A stretch of 25,866 bases of DNA from Clostridiales bacterium (GCA_022777455.1 JALFGI010000190.1:1-25866); one strand, 5' to 3'. Shown: positions 6,759 through 14,867, counted from the first letter of the stretch. Program-made: numbers and translations. The notes: generated by a model not told the origin, from the letters alone.

Positions 6759-7910
6759 TTAAACAACCTGAATGCTGCTGGTCCTGATGGTATTGTTGCC
6801 GGGCTGAGACCACACACCGCCGCCACGGAAGAAGGGCTCACCTGTCAGTGTGGACAGGTAGCCGGCCAGGATCGCACCGGGCACATAGTTCAGCATGGGA
6901 AGCAGGAATTCATATCCCTTGGGAGCATCCGGAACCCGGCACAGCGTGACGGAACCATGGATGCCAAAGTCTTCTTCACTGCCATTGGCAATGAACAGCG
7001 TCGGACGTCCGATCCCCAGAGCCTGGTTTACGGTTTCACCCACGCGGGTGCGGTCGTTGGCAGTACGATCCGCTACAACGACCGTACCGATCCGGCTGGG
7101 ATTCTTCTGGAAGAAGCCAACATGGCACCAGTCTTCTGCATCGTCCGTTGCCGTCATCTTACCGACGACCTCAACCACCTTGGCGCCCATGAAGAATGCG
7201 CTGGCAAACTGGATGCCGTCTCCGATATAATCGAAGGTCTGGAAATCCTTCCATTCCTGTGCCAATGCAAACATGCGGTCATCCACATCCTCCAGGATGG
7301 GTGCCCAAGCCCCTGTATACGTCTGGATTGCCTTGCACAGGTCATCCAGCGTACCTGCGGGAGAACAGCCGGTCACCTCACCAAACTTCGCAGCCAGCAG
7401 ATAAAGGCCGGTAAGTGATGCATAGTAATTCCGAAGGCCGGGGTTTGCATTGGGGAATGCAGGGGTATTGACAATCAGACGATACTTTGCTTCCTTTGCG
7501 GCAGGAGACTCCGGATTGTTGGTCAATGCCAGGGATACGCAGCCATAGTGGTTGGCGCGGCGAAGGGCTTCCTGGATTCTGGCAGGGCCGCCGGAGCAAC
7601 TGACTCCGATCACAAGCGTATTCTCGCCTGACACGTTCTCAAAAGAAGTAAAGCGGCACAGATCAATGGCCCGGTGATAGGTAAAGGTATTGCCAAACCG
7701 CCCCCCGAACTTCTCAAATGCGGGAATCGCGGCCATTGCGGCCACGTAGGAATCGCCGCAGCCGGTGATCATGATCCGGCGGATCTTTCGGAGAACATCA
7801 GCAGGAATCCCGGCAAGACCTCTCTTAACGCCCTCCAACTGTGCATCGCACAGTTCCGGCAAGCTCATACACTGCTGGCGCAAGGGATTGTCAAAGTTTC
7901 TCTTATCCAT
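6759..7910 (-). CDS. Double-SIS sugar isomerase/deglycase-like protein 2 (SIS-2)
   Basis: A 383-residue paralog of SIS-1 and closest to SIS-3. Both start with a D/Y-DNP-x-RQ segment followed by SLPEL-x-x-AQL-x-G. The first loop is MITGCGDSYVAAM with GCGDS at 50-54. The second is SCSGGPAR at 104-111. The AEDWCHVGFF block spans 258-267. The end is FFRGGGVWSQPGNN followed by a TIRTSSIQVV tail shared in pattern with SIS-1 and SIS-3. The protein has no transmembrane or signal sequence, so it should be cytoplasmic. The ATG at 7910 is preceded by AAAGGAGG ten bases away. It lies between the two YjbQ genes, 16 bp from the upstream one and 12 bp from the downstream one. Its phosphosugar or amino-sugar substrate is unknown. 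Confidence 0.87.
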   Translation of the reverse strand: MDKRNFDNPLRQQCMSLPELCDAQLEGVKRGLAGIPADVLRKIRRIMITGCGDSYVAAMAAIPAFEKFGGRFGNTFTYHRAIDLCRFTSFENVSGENTLVIGVSCSGGPARIQEALRRANHYGCVSLALTNNPESPAAKEAKYRLIVNTPAFPNANPGLRNYYASLTGLYLLAAKFGEVTGCSPAGTLDDLCKAIQTYTGAWAPILEDVDDRMFALAQEWKDFQTFDYIGDGIQFASAFFMGAKVVEVVGKMTATDDAEDWCHVGFFQKNPSRIGTVVVADRTANDRTRVGETVNQALGIGRPTLFIANGSEEDFGIHGSVTLCRVPDAPKGYEFLLPMLNYVPGAILAGYLSTLTGEPFFRGGGVWSQPGNNTIRTSSIQVV

Positions 7911-7926
7911 TACTGCCTAACCTCCT

Positions 7927-8730
7927 TTAATCGGCATAGACTGCCGCATAGAAACTGCGGGGACGAGGTCCGTCATATTCTGCAAACACAATTGCCTGAT
8001 CAGCGCCCAAGGCCATTTTTCCGTCCCGGACAGGAATGGTCAGCTGAGAATCCGTGATGGCGGTTTTTACATGACCGCCGGCATCGGATGCGGTTTCACG
8101 GTGCTTGAAGTCCACTCTGGTAGGAACCATCCGCTCGATGTCTTCCATGACATCACAACGCACATCCGCATCCCGGTGGCAGAGAATCAGTCCCGCCGTG
8201 GAGTGGAGCATGGACACATGACACAGACCATTTTCCACACCGCTCTGTGCCACAATCTTCTCCACATCCTCCGTAATATCGTGCATGCCCATGTAAACGG
8301 TCTGCACATTGCCCTTTCTCAGGAACAAATCCTTTTCCAGAATCTGTACATAGAACTCACGGGGCCGGGGACCGTCAAACTCCACAAAGACCAGTCCCTG
8401 GGAGGAGCCCAGAACCAGCTTGCCTTCGTGGATAATCAGTGTCGCGGAAGAACCCATCATCGCAGATTTCACATGTCCGGAAGCATCATAAGGAGAGTCC
8501 TGATGCTTATAGCTGACCCGAGTCGGGATATTCCGGTCAATCTCATCCATCAGGTCCGCCAGACCGCGGGGATCCCAAAAGGAAGTGATGGCCAGTCCGG
8601 CTGTGGTATGGGGCACACTGATCAGGCACATCCCCTCGCGCACACCGCTTTCAGCCACAATCTCATTGACGGCGGCAGTGATGGACGTGCAGGAACGGAA
8701 CTGCGTCGTTAGCTCTCTTTTATAAAACAT
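7927..8730 (-). CDS. Tandem (fused) YjbQ/UPF0047 protein, two domains
   Basis: A 267-residue protein made of two complete YjbQ domains in one frame, about residues 1-132 and 133-267; normal members have one domain of about 135. Each half has its own VPHTTAGL or MLHSTAGL motif, a DPRG or DADVR block, a KHQDSPYDASGHVK or KHRETASDAGGHVK His pair, and the LGSSQGLVFVEFDGPRP or LGADQAIVFAEYDGPRP tail. The ATG at 8730 follows AGGAGG, which overlaps the SIS-3 stop; longer upstream frames lack a ribosome site. YjbQ proteins form trimers with sites between subunits, so a fused dimer plus the divergent single-domain protein at 6342-6746 could build a mixed assembly; that is inference. No frameshift or repeat at the DNA level marks the junction, so it is a real fusion, not an assembly duplicate. 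Confidence 0.88.
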   Translation of the reverse strand: MFYKRELTTQFRSCTSITAAVNEIVAESGVREGMCLISVPHTTAGLAITSFWDPRGLADLMDEIDRNIPTRVSYKHQDSPYDASGHVKSAMMGSSATLIIHEGKLVLGSSQGLVFVEFDGPRPREFYVQILEKDLFLRKGNVQTVYMGMHDITEDVEKIVAQSGVENGLCHVSMLHSTAGLILCHRDADVRCDVMEDIERMVPTRVDFKHRETASDAGGHVKTAITDSQLTIPVRDGKMALGADQAIVFAEYDGPRPRSFYAAVYAD

Positions 8731-8743
8731 TCCCCAATCCTCC

Positions 8744-9931
8744 TTAACCGAAAATTTCAATCTTGCTGGTGGACATGGTGTAGCAGGCCCGATTGGCGAA
8801 GGGATTTGCCGTATCCACAGCCCCGTCCTGGGCAAATGCGCGGCGGAAGAACGGCTCGCCCTGAAGTGCCGAAATGTAACCGGCCAGCAGAGATGCCGGA
8901 ACATAATCCATCAGCGGCAGCATCCACTCAAATCCCTCAGGTGCCTCCGGCAGGGTGCAGACCACCGCGCCGGGATCAAAATCTTCTCTGGCGCCATTGG
9001 TCACCACAAGAACAGGCCGTCCGATGGCAACCGCAGATGCTGCCGTCTCACGCTCTCTTCCGTATGCAGGAGAGTTCTTGTCCGCCATCACCACGGTTCC
9101 GATGGTCTCCGGGTCTTTCAGGAAATAGTTGATATGGCACCAATCCTCGCTGTCATCCACACTGACAGCACAGCCGTTGCACTCCAGGAACTTCGCGGCA
9201 CCGAAGAACGCGGAGCCAAATTCCACGTCATCACCAATGAAGTCAAACCGGCTGAAGCTGCTCCACTTCTGAGCCAGAGCAAACATCTCATCATCGATGC
9301 GCTCCATTTCAACCGAATATTTCTGCATGTACCCACGAATTGCGTTCTGGAAGTCCTTGGGTCCGGTGGGAGGCAGCGTCCCGCGCACATGTCCAAGCCG
9401 GGTTGCAAATGCGATCAAGCCCACCATGGAGCCAAAATAGGATCTCAGGCCGGGGGAAGCATCGGGGAAGGCAGGCGTTCCCACCGTGTAGACCCGTTTC
9501 GCCACTTTTGCGCCGCGGGAATTGGGATTGTTGGTCAACAGGATGGAAAATGCTCCAACCTCATTTGCCTTTTGCAGCGCTTCGCAGACCCGGGCGCTGC
9601 CGCCGCTGGCGCTGATTGCAATCACCAGCGGGCTGTTGGGTTCGCCGATCCCGATCTGCTGTCTGGAAAGAAAGCGGGTGAACTCAATTGCGCGCATGGC
9701 TTTCACGCCAAAACAATCGCAGTACTTTTCCAACACAGGCGCCATTGCCACGGCAGCTGCATAAGAATCTCCGCAGCCGGTGAGAATGATCTTTCTGGCA
9801 TCAAAAATCTCAGCCATGGTCATAAGCTCTTTCAGTCCCGGTCCAAAGCAGCCCTGAAGCTGCGCTTCCGTCAGCTCCGGAAGGCTGAAAATCTGGCGTC
9901 GAATGGGGTTATCGTAGTTCATCTTGTTCAT
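8744..9931 (-). CDS. Double-SIS sugar isomerase/deglycase-like protein 3 (SIS-3)
   Basis: A 395-residue paralog, most like SIS-2 over its whole length. It has LTGCGDSYAAAVAM (GCGDS at 52-56), SASGGSAR (107-114), a DDSEDWCHINYF block and an ALQGEPFFRRAF end followed by a YTMSTSKIEIFG tail. I place the start at the ATG at 9931, which has GGGAGGG upstream. A second ATG at 9952 directly follows the stop of the permease gene and would add seven residues. It is followed at 13 bp by the tandem YjbQ gene, whose ribosome site overlaps this stop, so the two are translationally coupled. The closeness to SIS-2 and the matching YjbQ neighbours suggest duplication of a SIS-YjbQ module. Confidence 0.87.
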   Translation of the reverse strand: MNKMNYDNPIRRQIFSLPELTEAQLQGCFGPGLKELMTMAEIFDARKIILTGCGDSYAAAVAMAPVLEKYCDCFGVKAMRAIEFTRFLSRQQIGIGEPNSPLVIAISASGGSARVCEALQKANEVGAFSILLTNNPNSRGAKVAKRVYTVGTPAFPDASPGLRSYFGSMVGLIAFATRLGHVRGTLPPTGPKDFQNAIRGYMQKYSVEMERIDDEMFALAQKWSSFSRFDFIGDDVEFGSAFFGAAKFLECNGCAVSVDDSEDWCHINYFLKDPETIGTVVMADKNSPAYGRERETAASAVAIGRPVLVVTNGAREDFDPGAVVCTLPEAPEGFEWMLPLMDYVPASLLAGYISALQGEPFFRRAFAQDGAVDTANPFANRACYTMSTSKIEIFG

Positions 9932-9952
9932 TGTTTTTCCCTCCCTGCTCAT

Positions 9953-10966
9953 TTATCCATAGTTATACAGGAACAACAGGCCTAAGCCGGCAAAATAAAG
10001 CGCAAGTCCAAGCGCCAGGATCCCCAGGGTTTTCTTCTTTGCTCCCTGGAACTCCTTATAGTAGAAGCCCCAGAAATAGGTCCAGATGGTAGAGGTCTTT
10101 CCGAACAGGAATGACAGTGTCGCGCTGATGGCCGGCATGGAGTAAATGGAGAGGACATTGCCGCCGTAATGGCAGCAGGCGGAAATCGCGCTGAGCACAA
10201 GAGGCCGCTTGCTGGAGCCGATGCACAGCACGGTTTTCCACTGTTTCTTCCAGGTAAACATCACAAGACCCAACAGCAGCATGGAGGCTGCAGAACCGGT
10301 GACCATGTAGGCACAGGTCAGAATGGGCTGCAAGCCGGCGGCAGTACCGGTAGCGGTGCCGCTGGCCCAACCGTTCATCAGGAAACAGTCCACCAGAATC
10401 AGAACGATCACTCTCAGCGTCACCTTATTTTTCGCTTTCACCTTGGTGGCGACGCCGCCTGCACGAGCTGTCTCACGATCCTCCGCGCACATCTGGGATG
10501 CCTTTGAACAGATATAGCTGGCAATCAGGAAAATGGCAGCTGTGGAAATGATCAAGGGCAGCGCTTTGGGATCGTCGGGAAGGCCTTCTTTGGAAATGGA
10601 GGTAACAATTCCCATAATGCTTGTCACGGCACCGGAAAGGGTGGTTGCCAGCATCAGCCCCAGATCATTCATCAGCGTGAGACTGATATAAAGGCCCAGA
10701 GACATCATCGCGCCGCCCAGCATGATCTCCCATGCCACATCCTGGCTGGCTGTAATGGCGGTCCAGAGTCCTTCCGGCAGCAGTTTGGGGGACAGCACCA
10801 GGGTAATTCCCCAAACAAGTATGAACGAAAACATGTACAAAAGAAACGCAATACCCGAAATGGGATAGTCCTTTTTCAGCTTGATGACCTGCATCCAGCT
10901 TCCCCACATTGCCGCGGCAAGCAGCGTCAGAAAGATTGCTACCGGCATCGAAAAATAATTCGTCAT
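9953..10966 (-). CDS. DMT-superfamily sugar permease (GRP/RhaT-like)
   Basis: A 337-residue membrane protein with about ten hydrophobic segments. The first segment is followed by AAAMWGSWMQVIKLKK, a W-G-S/T-W-type pattern of glucose/ribose-type (GRP) and rhamnose (RhaT-like) permeases of the drug/metabolite transporter superfamily. A charged central loop (about residues 163-190) divides it into two five-helix halves. The ATG at 10966 has AAGGAC seven bases upstream; a longer frame from 11005 lacks a good site. It precedes SIS-3 with the stop and the next ATG almost touching. An 86-bp gap upstream holds two competing hairpins. It probably imports a sugar or glycoside by secondary transport. 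RhaT itself is not claimed, since the sequence is distant. Confidence 0.78.
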   Translation of the reverse strand: MTNYFSMPVAIFLTLLAAAMWGSWMQVIKLKKDYPISGIAFLLYMFSFILVWGITLVLSPKLLPEGLWTAITASQDVAWEIMLGGAMMSLGLYISLTLMNDLGLMLATTLSGAVTSIMGIVTSISKEGLPDDPKALPLIISTAAIFLIASYICSKASQMCAEDRETARAGGVATKVKAKNKVTLRVIVLILVDCFLMNGWASGTATGTAAGLQPILTCAYMVTGSAASMLLLGLVMFTWKKQWKTVLCIGSSKRPLVLSAISACCHYGGNVLSIYSMPAISATLSFLFGKTSTIWTYFWGFYYKEFQGAKKKTLGILALGLALYFAGLGLLFLYNYG

Positions 10967-10990
10967 AATAGTCCTTCTCCATTCTATTTC

Positions 10991-11037
10991 GCTGCCGGTT
11001 TTCAATTCGGTCCGCAGTCCGGCAGCACGACTGCGGA
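10991..11037 (-). promoter_or_regulatory. Two mutually exclusive intercistronic hairpins (possible attenuator)
   Basis: TCCGCAGTC (11011-11019) pairs perfectly with GACTGCGGA (11029-11037). GCTGCCGG (10991-10998) pairs perfectly with CCGGCAGC (11019-11026). The second partner lies in the loop and stem edge of the first, so both cannot form at once. In the minus-strand RNA the outer arm ends about 10 bases before the permease ribosome site. This arrangement could tune translation of the DMT permease or stabilise the upstream mRNA. No known riboswitch core was recognised. Confidence 0.45.
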
Positions 11038-11052
11038 TCGGCCCCCGATTTC

Positions 11053-11472
11053 TCAGGGGATAGAGGTTCCGGCCTCAACAAATGCGTTGTAAGCTGTTTC
11101 GATATACTCGGAAAATGCCTGCTTGAACGCCTGGCTGTGCAGTCCGTCCACAACCGCGAAGAGATAGGCAAAGAACAGGAAAACCACCATCATTCCTGCC
11201 AGGGAAGCGAGGTTTTCCCGTTTTTTGAACAGCGGCAGCCACCGGCGGAAAGGGGTTTCCGACAGGAAAATGGCGGGGCTGAGCATCCACAATACGATCA
11301 CCAGCCCGGACAGCCGATAGATTCCCACGTCGTAGTCCCCCGCCTGCACCGGCAGTGGGGTGGTCATGCAATACCACAGCACCACCAGGCAGAGCAGGTA
11401 ATAGATTCCCGCAATGAGCATTTTCCAGGGCTTTCCCGTGCGGAAACCCAGTACTTTTCCAAGTGCTTTCAT
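11053..11472 (-). CDS. Small three-helix membrane protein of unknown function
   Basis: A 139-residue protein I do not recognise. It has three clear hydrophobic segments, about residues 17-36 (containing GIYYLLCLVVLWY), 50-70 (LSGLVIVLWMLSPAIFL) and 86-108 (SLAGMMVVFLFFAYLFAVV). A basic stretch near KKR precedes the last one, and the tail is soluble and acidic. No signal peptide cleavage site is evident. I chose the ATG at 11472, with AAGGGAAACAGG upstream, over a TTG nine codons earlier. It lies 23 bp after PfkB-like protein 1 and 86 bp before the DMT permease. Its position next to a permease suggests an accessory membrane subunit, but nothing in the sequence proves it. Confidence 0.7.
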   Translation of the reverse strand: MKALGKVLGFRTGKPWKMLIAGIYYLLCLVVLWYCMTTPLPVQAGDYDVGIYRLSGLVIVLWMLSPAIFLSETPFRRWLPLFKKRENLASLAGMMVVFLFFAYLFAVVDGLHSQAFKQAFSEYIETAYNAFVEAGTSIP

Positions 11473-11495
11473 TCCTGTTTCCCTTCTTTTTTGAA

Positions 11496-12464
11496 TCAAA
11501 AATGCTGTTCTGCCTGCATTTTATCAAACAGCTCCTGAGCCAGCTTTCGGGCCAGCTCCATTTTCTCGGGCGTATACAGTCGATACGGGCCGCGCTGCGC
11601 CGCGTTGAAGCCGCCAGCCACATTGCCCATTGCCGCCACCATCGCGGGATGATGACCGGAGAACAGCGCGTAACCGGCAGCGCCGGTGGAGCAGTTGCCG
11701 CAGCCGGTGGGATCAACACTGGGGCCAAAGGGCTGGAGCACCGGGCAGAAGTAGGCATTGGTCTTGGTCACGGCATAGGAGCCGCGGTCGCCCACCCGAT
11801 AGAATGTGAAGTCGATGGGCAATTTCTGGAGCTCGTTGATGATCCCTGCGTCATCCTCCCGGGGGAGGTTAAAGAGATCTGCCGCCTCGTTGCAGTTCAG
11901 GCTCCAGGCGTCCGCCGTTTCCATGGCGTATTGTATTTTGGAGAGGGCGGTCTCCCGGGAGATACCCATCTTTTCCCGGATGGAACCGGCGTACTCAATC
12001 TCCCACATGATCTTGAAACCGTGCTTGTCCTTCACCCGGCGGAGGTTATCCCACACCACCTTGTCAATATTATGAGCCATGTACATGCCCTTGATGGGGT
12101 ACCCCTCCGCGGCCCGGTCGATATCATCGGCGTGGGTTTTCAGGAAACCCAGGTGTTCTGCGCTGAAATGGGGTTTATAGCCAAACACGCCGTTTTCCCC
12201 GTATTTCAGCGTAAACCGGGTATGCTCCTCCACCTCCACTCTTACGGACTCCCGGGTGACCCCGTTGTCATCCATCCACTTTCCGTAAGTGTCCGCATAG
12301 TCTGCGCCGGTTTTGCACACCAGCTTTACATTGGGTGTCCAAATCCGCATTCCGGAGAGGGCATAGAAGGCAGGGCCGCCCATGTTCCACTCGGAAACAT
12401 TGCCGTTTTCATCCTCAATGCGGTCGGACATAATATTACCGCAGGCAAGATATTCGATCGACAT
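11496..12464 (-). CDS. PfkB/ribokinase-family protein 1 with altered active site
   Basis: A 322-residue protein of the ribokinase fold. It has the N-terminal sugar-binding GGPAFYALSG (about 29-38), a SLNCNEAADLF block (188-198) equivalent to the family N-x-x-E motif, and the anion-hole region DPTGCGNCSTGAA at 251-263. The family consensus there is D-T-T-G-A-G-D, where the last Asp is the catalytic base; here it is Asn257. The usual T-L-G before it is FYRVGDRG. The DNA reads GGCTGCGGCAAC, so this is not a translation slip. The ATG at 12464 has AAGGAG seven bases upstream; the SIS-4 stop is 11 bp away. The family phosphorylates sugars such as ribose or fructoselysine (FrlD). With Asn in place of Asp it may be inactive, or use another base or acceptor. 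Confidence 0.88.
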   Translation of the reverse strand: MSIEYLACGNIMSDRIEDENGNVSEWNMGGPAFYALSGMRIWTPNVKLVCKTGADYADTYGKWMDDNGVTRESVRVEVEEHTRFTLKYGENGVFGYKPHFSAEHLGFLKTHADDIDRAAEGYPIKGMYMAHNIDKVVWDNLRRVKDKHGFKIMWEIEYAGSIREKMGISRETALSKIQYAMETADAWSLNCNEAADLFNLPREDDAGIINELQKLPIDFTFYRVGDRGSYAVTKTNAYFCPVLQPFGPSVDPTGCGNCSTGAAGYALFSGHHPAMVAAMGNVAGGFNAAQRGPYRLYTPEKMELARKLAQELFDKMQAEQHF

Positions 12465-12475
12465 AGCGATTCTCC

Positions 12476-13648
12476 TTAATTCTCCACGACATCAATGGGA
12501 GAGAAGTAGGTGGGGACAAAGATGCTGGTATCCATGCCGCCCCGGAACATGGGTTCACCGATGGTGGTATGTCGGAAGCCGCCGAAGAGAGCGCCGGGCA
12601 GAAAAGCATAGAGCTGTGCCAGGAAGGTCCACTCTTTTTCCGGCATGGGCACATAGCACCAGCGCACAGACGCTGTAATGCCCAGCGCCTCGGGGGCCGC
12701 ATCAGACAATAGCAGCACTTCTCTGCCGTCCCGTCCCGCCGCGGCATTCACCGCCCGGGCAATGTTGGATACATTATCGTCGTGGCTGTTCACCAGCACG
12801 ATTTCGCCGATTTCCTCCCCAGGACCCATCAGGGAATTGACATGCATGTAGTTCTCGCTGTCGATCACCGTGCAGGGATCTCCGGACAACTCCACCACCT
12901 TGGCCTGGATAATCTTTCCTGCCCAGAACATGGGCCCGTCGCCCATGATTTCCAGAGCCTTCTTGGTATCCATCCAGTGGATGGCAGTCTCAAAGCACAT
13001 ATCGTCAATGTTGTCGAACCGGGCAAAGAATTCATCGTGATACTTCTGAACCTGCTCCCGGAGCTGCGCGACCTTCGGTTCCCCGGTTCGCTGCTCTGCC
13101 ATGGCGGCAGCCAGAATCATCACAGTGATGATGTTGATGTAAATGGTACGCAGACCGGCATTGTTATCGCCGGGAGGGCAGTTGTGGAAATAGAGGATAT
13201 CTGCCTCCTGGGCAGTGGGGGACCCGGTGTTTGCCGTGACGCCGATGGTGGTGACACCGTGGCGCTTGCACTGACGCATGGCCTCGATGGTGCGGAAAAT
13301 GCCGCCGGACACGCTGATGAACAGGGCAACGGTATCAGAGCAGTCTTCCGGGAATTCGAAGTGCCGGCTCAGTTCAATGGCCTCCACCGCGACATACTCC
13401 ACATCCGGCAGATACCTGGCGAAGGCTTCCTTCAGGACAAAGGCCACAAGATTGGAGTCGCCGCAGCCGGTAGCGATGACCCGCTTGGCCTTGCGCACAG
13501 CCTCGTGCTTCAGCACGGTGTGCACCTGAGCCGCCGCCCGGTCAAACTGAATCATGGAAAGCGAATTCACATCCACGCACTGGGCATGGAAGCTGTCCTG
13601 AAAATAAAACTTTCTGTAGTAATGTTCGTCATTGAGTCGATTGTACAT
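12476..13648 (-). CDS. Double-SIS sugar isomerase/deglycase-like protein 4 (SIS-4)
   Basis: A 390-residue member and the most divergent of the five. It keeps IATGCGDSNLVAF (GCGDS at 61-65) and SVSGGIFR. The block that is EDWCH in SIS-1 to SIS-3 is changed to SENYMHVNSL, keeping the Glu and His but not the D-W-C. Its end, YAFLPGALFGGF followed by EPMFRGG and a VPTYFSPIDVVEN tail, lacks the SSN/TSS tail of SIS-1 to SIS-3. The ATG at 13648 follows GGGGG by seven bases; the frame is open further upstream but overlaps the SIS-5 gene. It lies 13 bp after SIS-5 and 11 bp before PfkB-like protein 1. Next to SIS-5 it could form a heteromer or act on a second substrate. Confidence 0.87.
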   Translation of the reverse strand: MYNRLNDEHYYRKFYFQDSFHAQCVDVNSLSMIQFDRAAAQVHTVLKHEAVRKAKRVIATGCGDSNLVAFVLKEAFARYLPDVEYVAVEAIELSRHFEFPEDCSDTVALFISVSGGIFRTIEAMRQCKRHGVTTIGVTANTGSPTAQEADILYFHNCPPGDNNAGLRTIYINIITVMILAAAMAEQRTGEPKVAQLREQVQKYHDEFFARFDNIDDMCFETAIHWMDTKKALEIMGDGPMFWAGKIIQAKVVELSGDPCTVIDSENYMHVNSLMGPGEEIGEIVLVNSHDDNVSNIARAVNAAAGRDGREVLLLSDAAPEALGITASVRWCYVPMPEKEWTFLAQLYAFLPGALFGGFRHTTIGEPMFRGGMDTSIFVPTYFSPIDVVEN

Positions 13649-13661
13649 CCTTACACCCCCA

Positions 13662-14867
13662 TTAACCACGGTTCCAGGTCTGTGCCCGGAAGTCATAGCG
13701 CCCGCCAAAGAAATGGCGTTCATTTACTGCCGCCTGGTATCCCGCCAGCAGACTGCCGGGCAGGAAATCCACGAAGGGTGACATCCACTGCTGCGGCGCA
13801 GTGGGAATCCGGCAGACAACGGCCGTTCCCGCTTCGGCGGAAGAATCATACCAAACAGGGGTTCTGCCGTAGATATTCACGCTGGGATCCACGCCGCCGG
13901 TACGGACACGGAAATATTCCTCTTCCACATCGGTTACCACCAGGGTGGGGCGATGCTGCTTCAGGCATCCGTCCACGGTATCCTTCATCCGTTTCAGGCT
14001 GGGATCGGCACGGTTTACCATTACCACCGTGACATAGGTCTCGGGCTGGCGGAAGAAAATACTGATGTGGGCGAACTCTTCGGAGGTGGTATGATCCGCG
14101 TACACACCGCCGCACTCAATGAACTTCTGCTCCACGAACTGGGCGGAATACCCCTCATTTCCGTCGGCAATCATCTCGAAGTGGCGATAATCCTTCACCT
14201 GCTGTGCCAGAGCAAACATCTGGTCATCCACCTTCTCAATATCCGCCATAAAGGATGCAACAAAGTCGACGATCTGTGTCTTCGTGCGGACGAAGGCGTC
14301 AGCAGTCAGATTCCCGTTGCACACCCCCAGGTAGGCGCCCATGGCTGCCAGGCCCATGAGGCTGGCAAAGTAGGAGCGCAGGCCGGGCGTGTTGCAGCCC
14401 TCCGGGGTCTCCACATTAAAAACATATCCGGCCGCCTGCGCGGACTTGGACTCGGAATTGCGGGTAATCAGCAGGGCGTGAATTCCCTTCTGTGCGCCCC
14501 TTTGCAGCGCTTCGGCAACCCGCTCAGAGCCGCCGCTGAAGCTGATGGCCACCAGCAGCACTTCCTCGGGACGGAAACCTTTATAAATCTTTTCATCGGT
14601 ATAGAATCGGCAGAAATCCATAATATCAGGCGAATTCAGATCCCTTAGGCCGCTGAGCCTGCGCATGCCCTTCAGCATGGCGCCGGCGGCGGAGTAGGAG
14701 TCGCCGCAGCCGGTAACGATAACCCGGCGGATCTTTCCGGCTGCTTCTGCAGGAAAGACAGACTGCAGCTTTTCAAGGTCAAAGCATTTATCCGCCTGGA
14801 TGGGGTTCATTTCTCTGAGAGCCAGCACCTGATCCGTTACAGAGTTGAAATAATCCTCTTTTCTCAT
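13662..14867 (-). CDS. Double-SIS sugar isomerase/deglycase-like protein 5 (SIS-5)
   Basis: A 401-residue paralog with VTGCGDSYSAAGAM (GCGDS at 53-57), SFSGGSER, and a SEEFAHISIFF block in place of EDWCH. It has an insert of roughly 20 residues near 310-345 (containing TGGVDPSVNIYGRTPVW) that the others lack. The end is FVDFLPGSLLAGY followed by HFFGGRYDFRAQTW, again like the FrlB/GlmS C-terminal helix and loop. I use the ATG at 14867, with GGGAGAG upstream, not the longer open frame from 15008, which overlaps the PfkB-like gene. The PfkB-like protein 2 stop is 16 bp away. The order kinase-SIS-SIS-kinase is symmetric around the SIS-5/SIS-4 pair. Confidence 0.87.
   Translation of the reverse strand: MRKEDYFNSVTDQVLALREMNPIQADKCFDLEKLQSVFPAEAAGKIRRVIVTGCGDSYSAAGAMLKGMRRLSGLRDLNSPDIMDFCRFYTDEKIYKGFRPEEVLLVAISFSGGSERVAEALQRGAQKGIHALLITRNSESKSAQAAGYVFNVETPEGCNTPGLRSYFASLMGLAAMGAYLGVCNGNLTADAFVRTKTQIVDFVASFMADIEKVDDQMFALAQQVKDYRHFEMIADGNEGYSAQFVEQKFIECGGVYADHTTSEEFAHISIFFRQPETYVTVVMVNRADPSLKRMKDTVDGCLKQHRPTLVVTDVEEEYFRVRTGGVDPSVNIYGRTPVWYDSSAEAGTAVVCRIPTAPQQWMSPFVDFLPGSLLAGYQAAVNERHFFGGRYDFRAQTWNRG

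Noticed and set aside
7927..8730. Tandem YjbQ as an assembly duplication
   Set aside because: The two halves differ strongly in DNA and protein sequence, so they are diverged domains and not a repeated read.
2105..14867. Calling the SIS genes glmS or frlB outright
   Set aside because: They lack the GlmS glutaminase domain and the standard E-x-x-HGP and S-G-x-T loops. Similarity is at the family level only.
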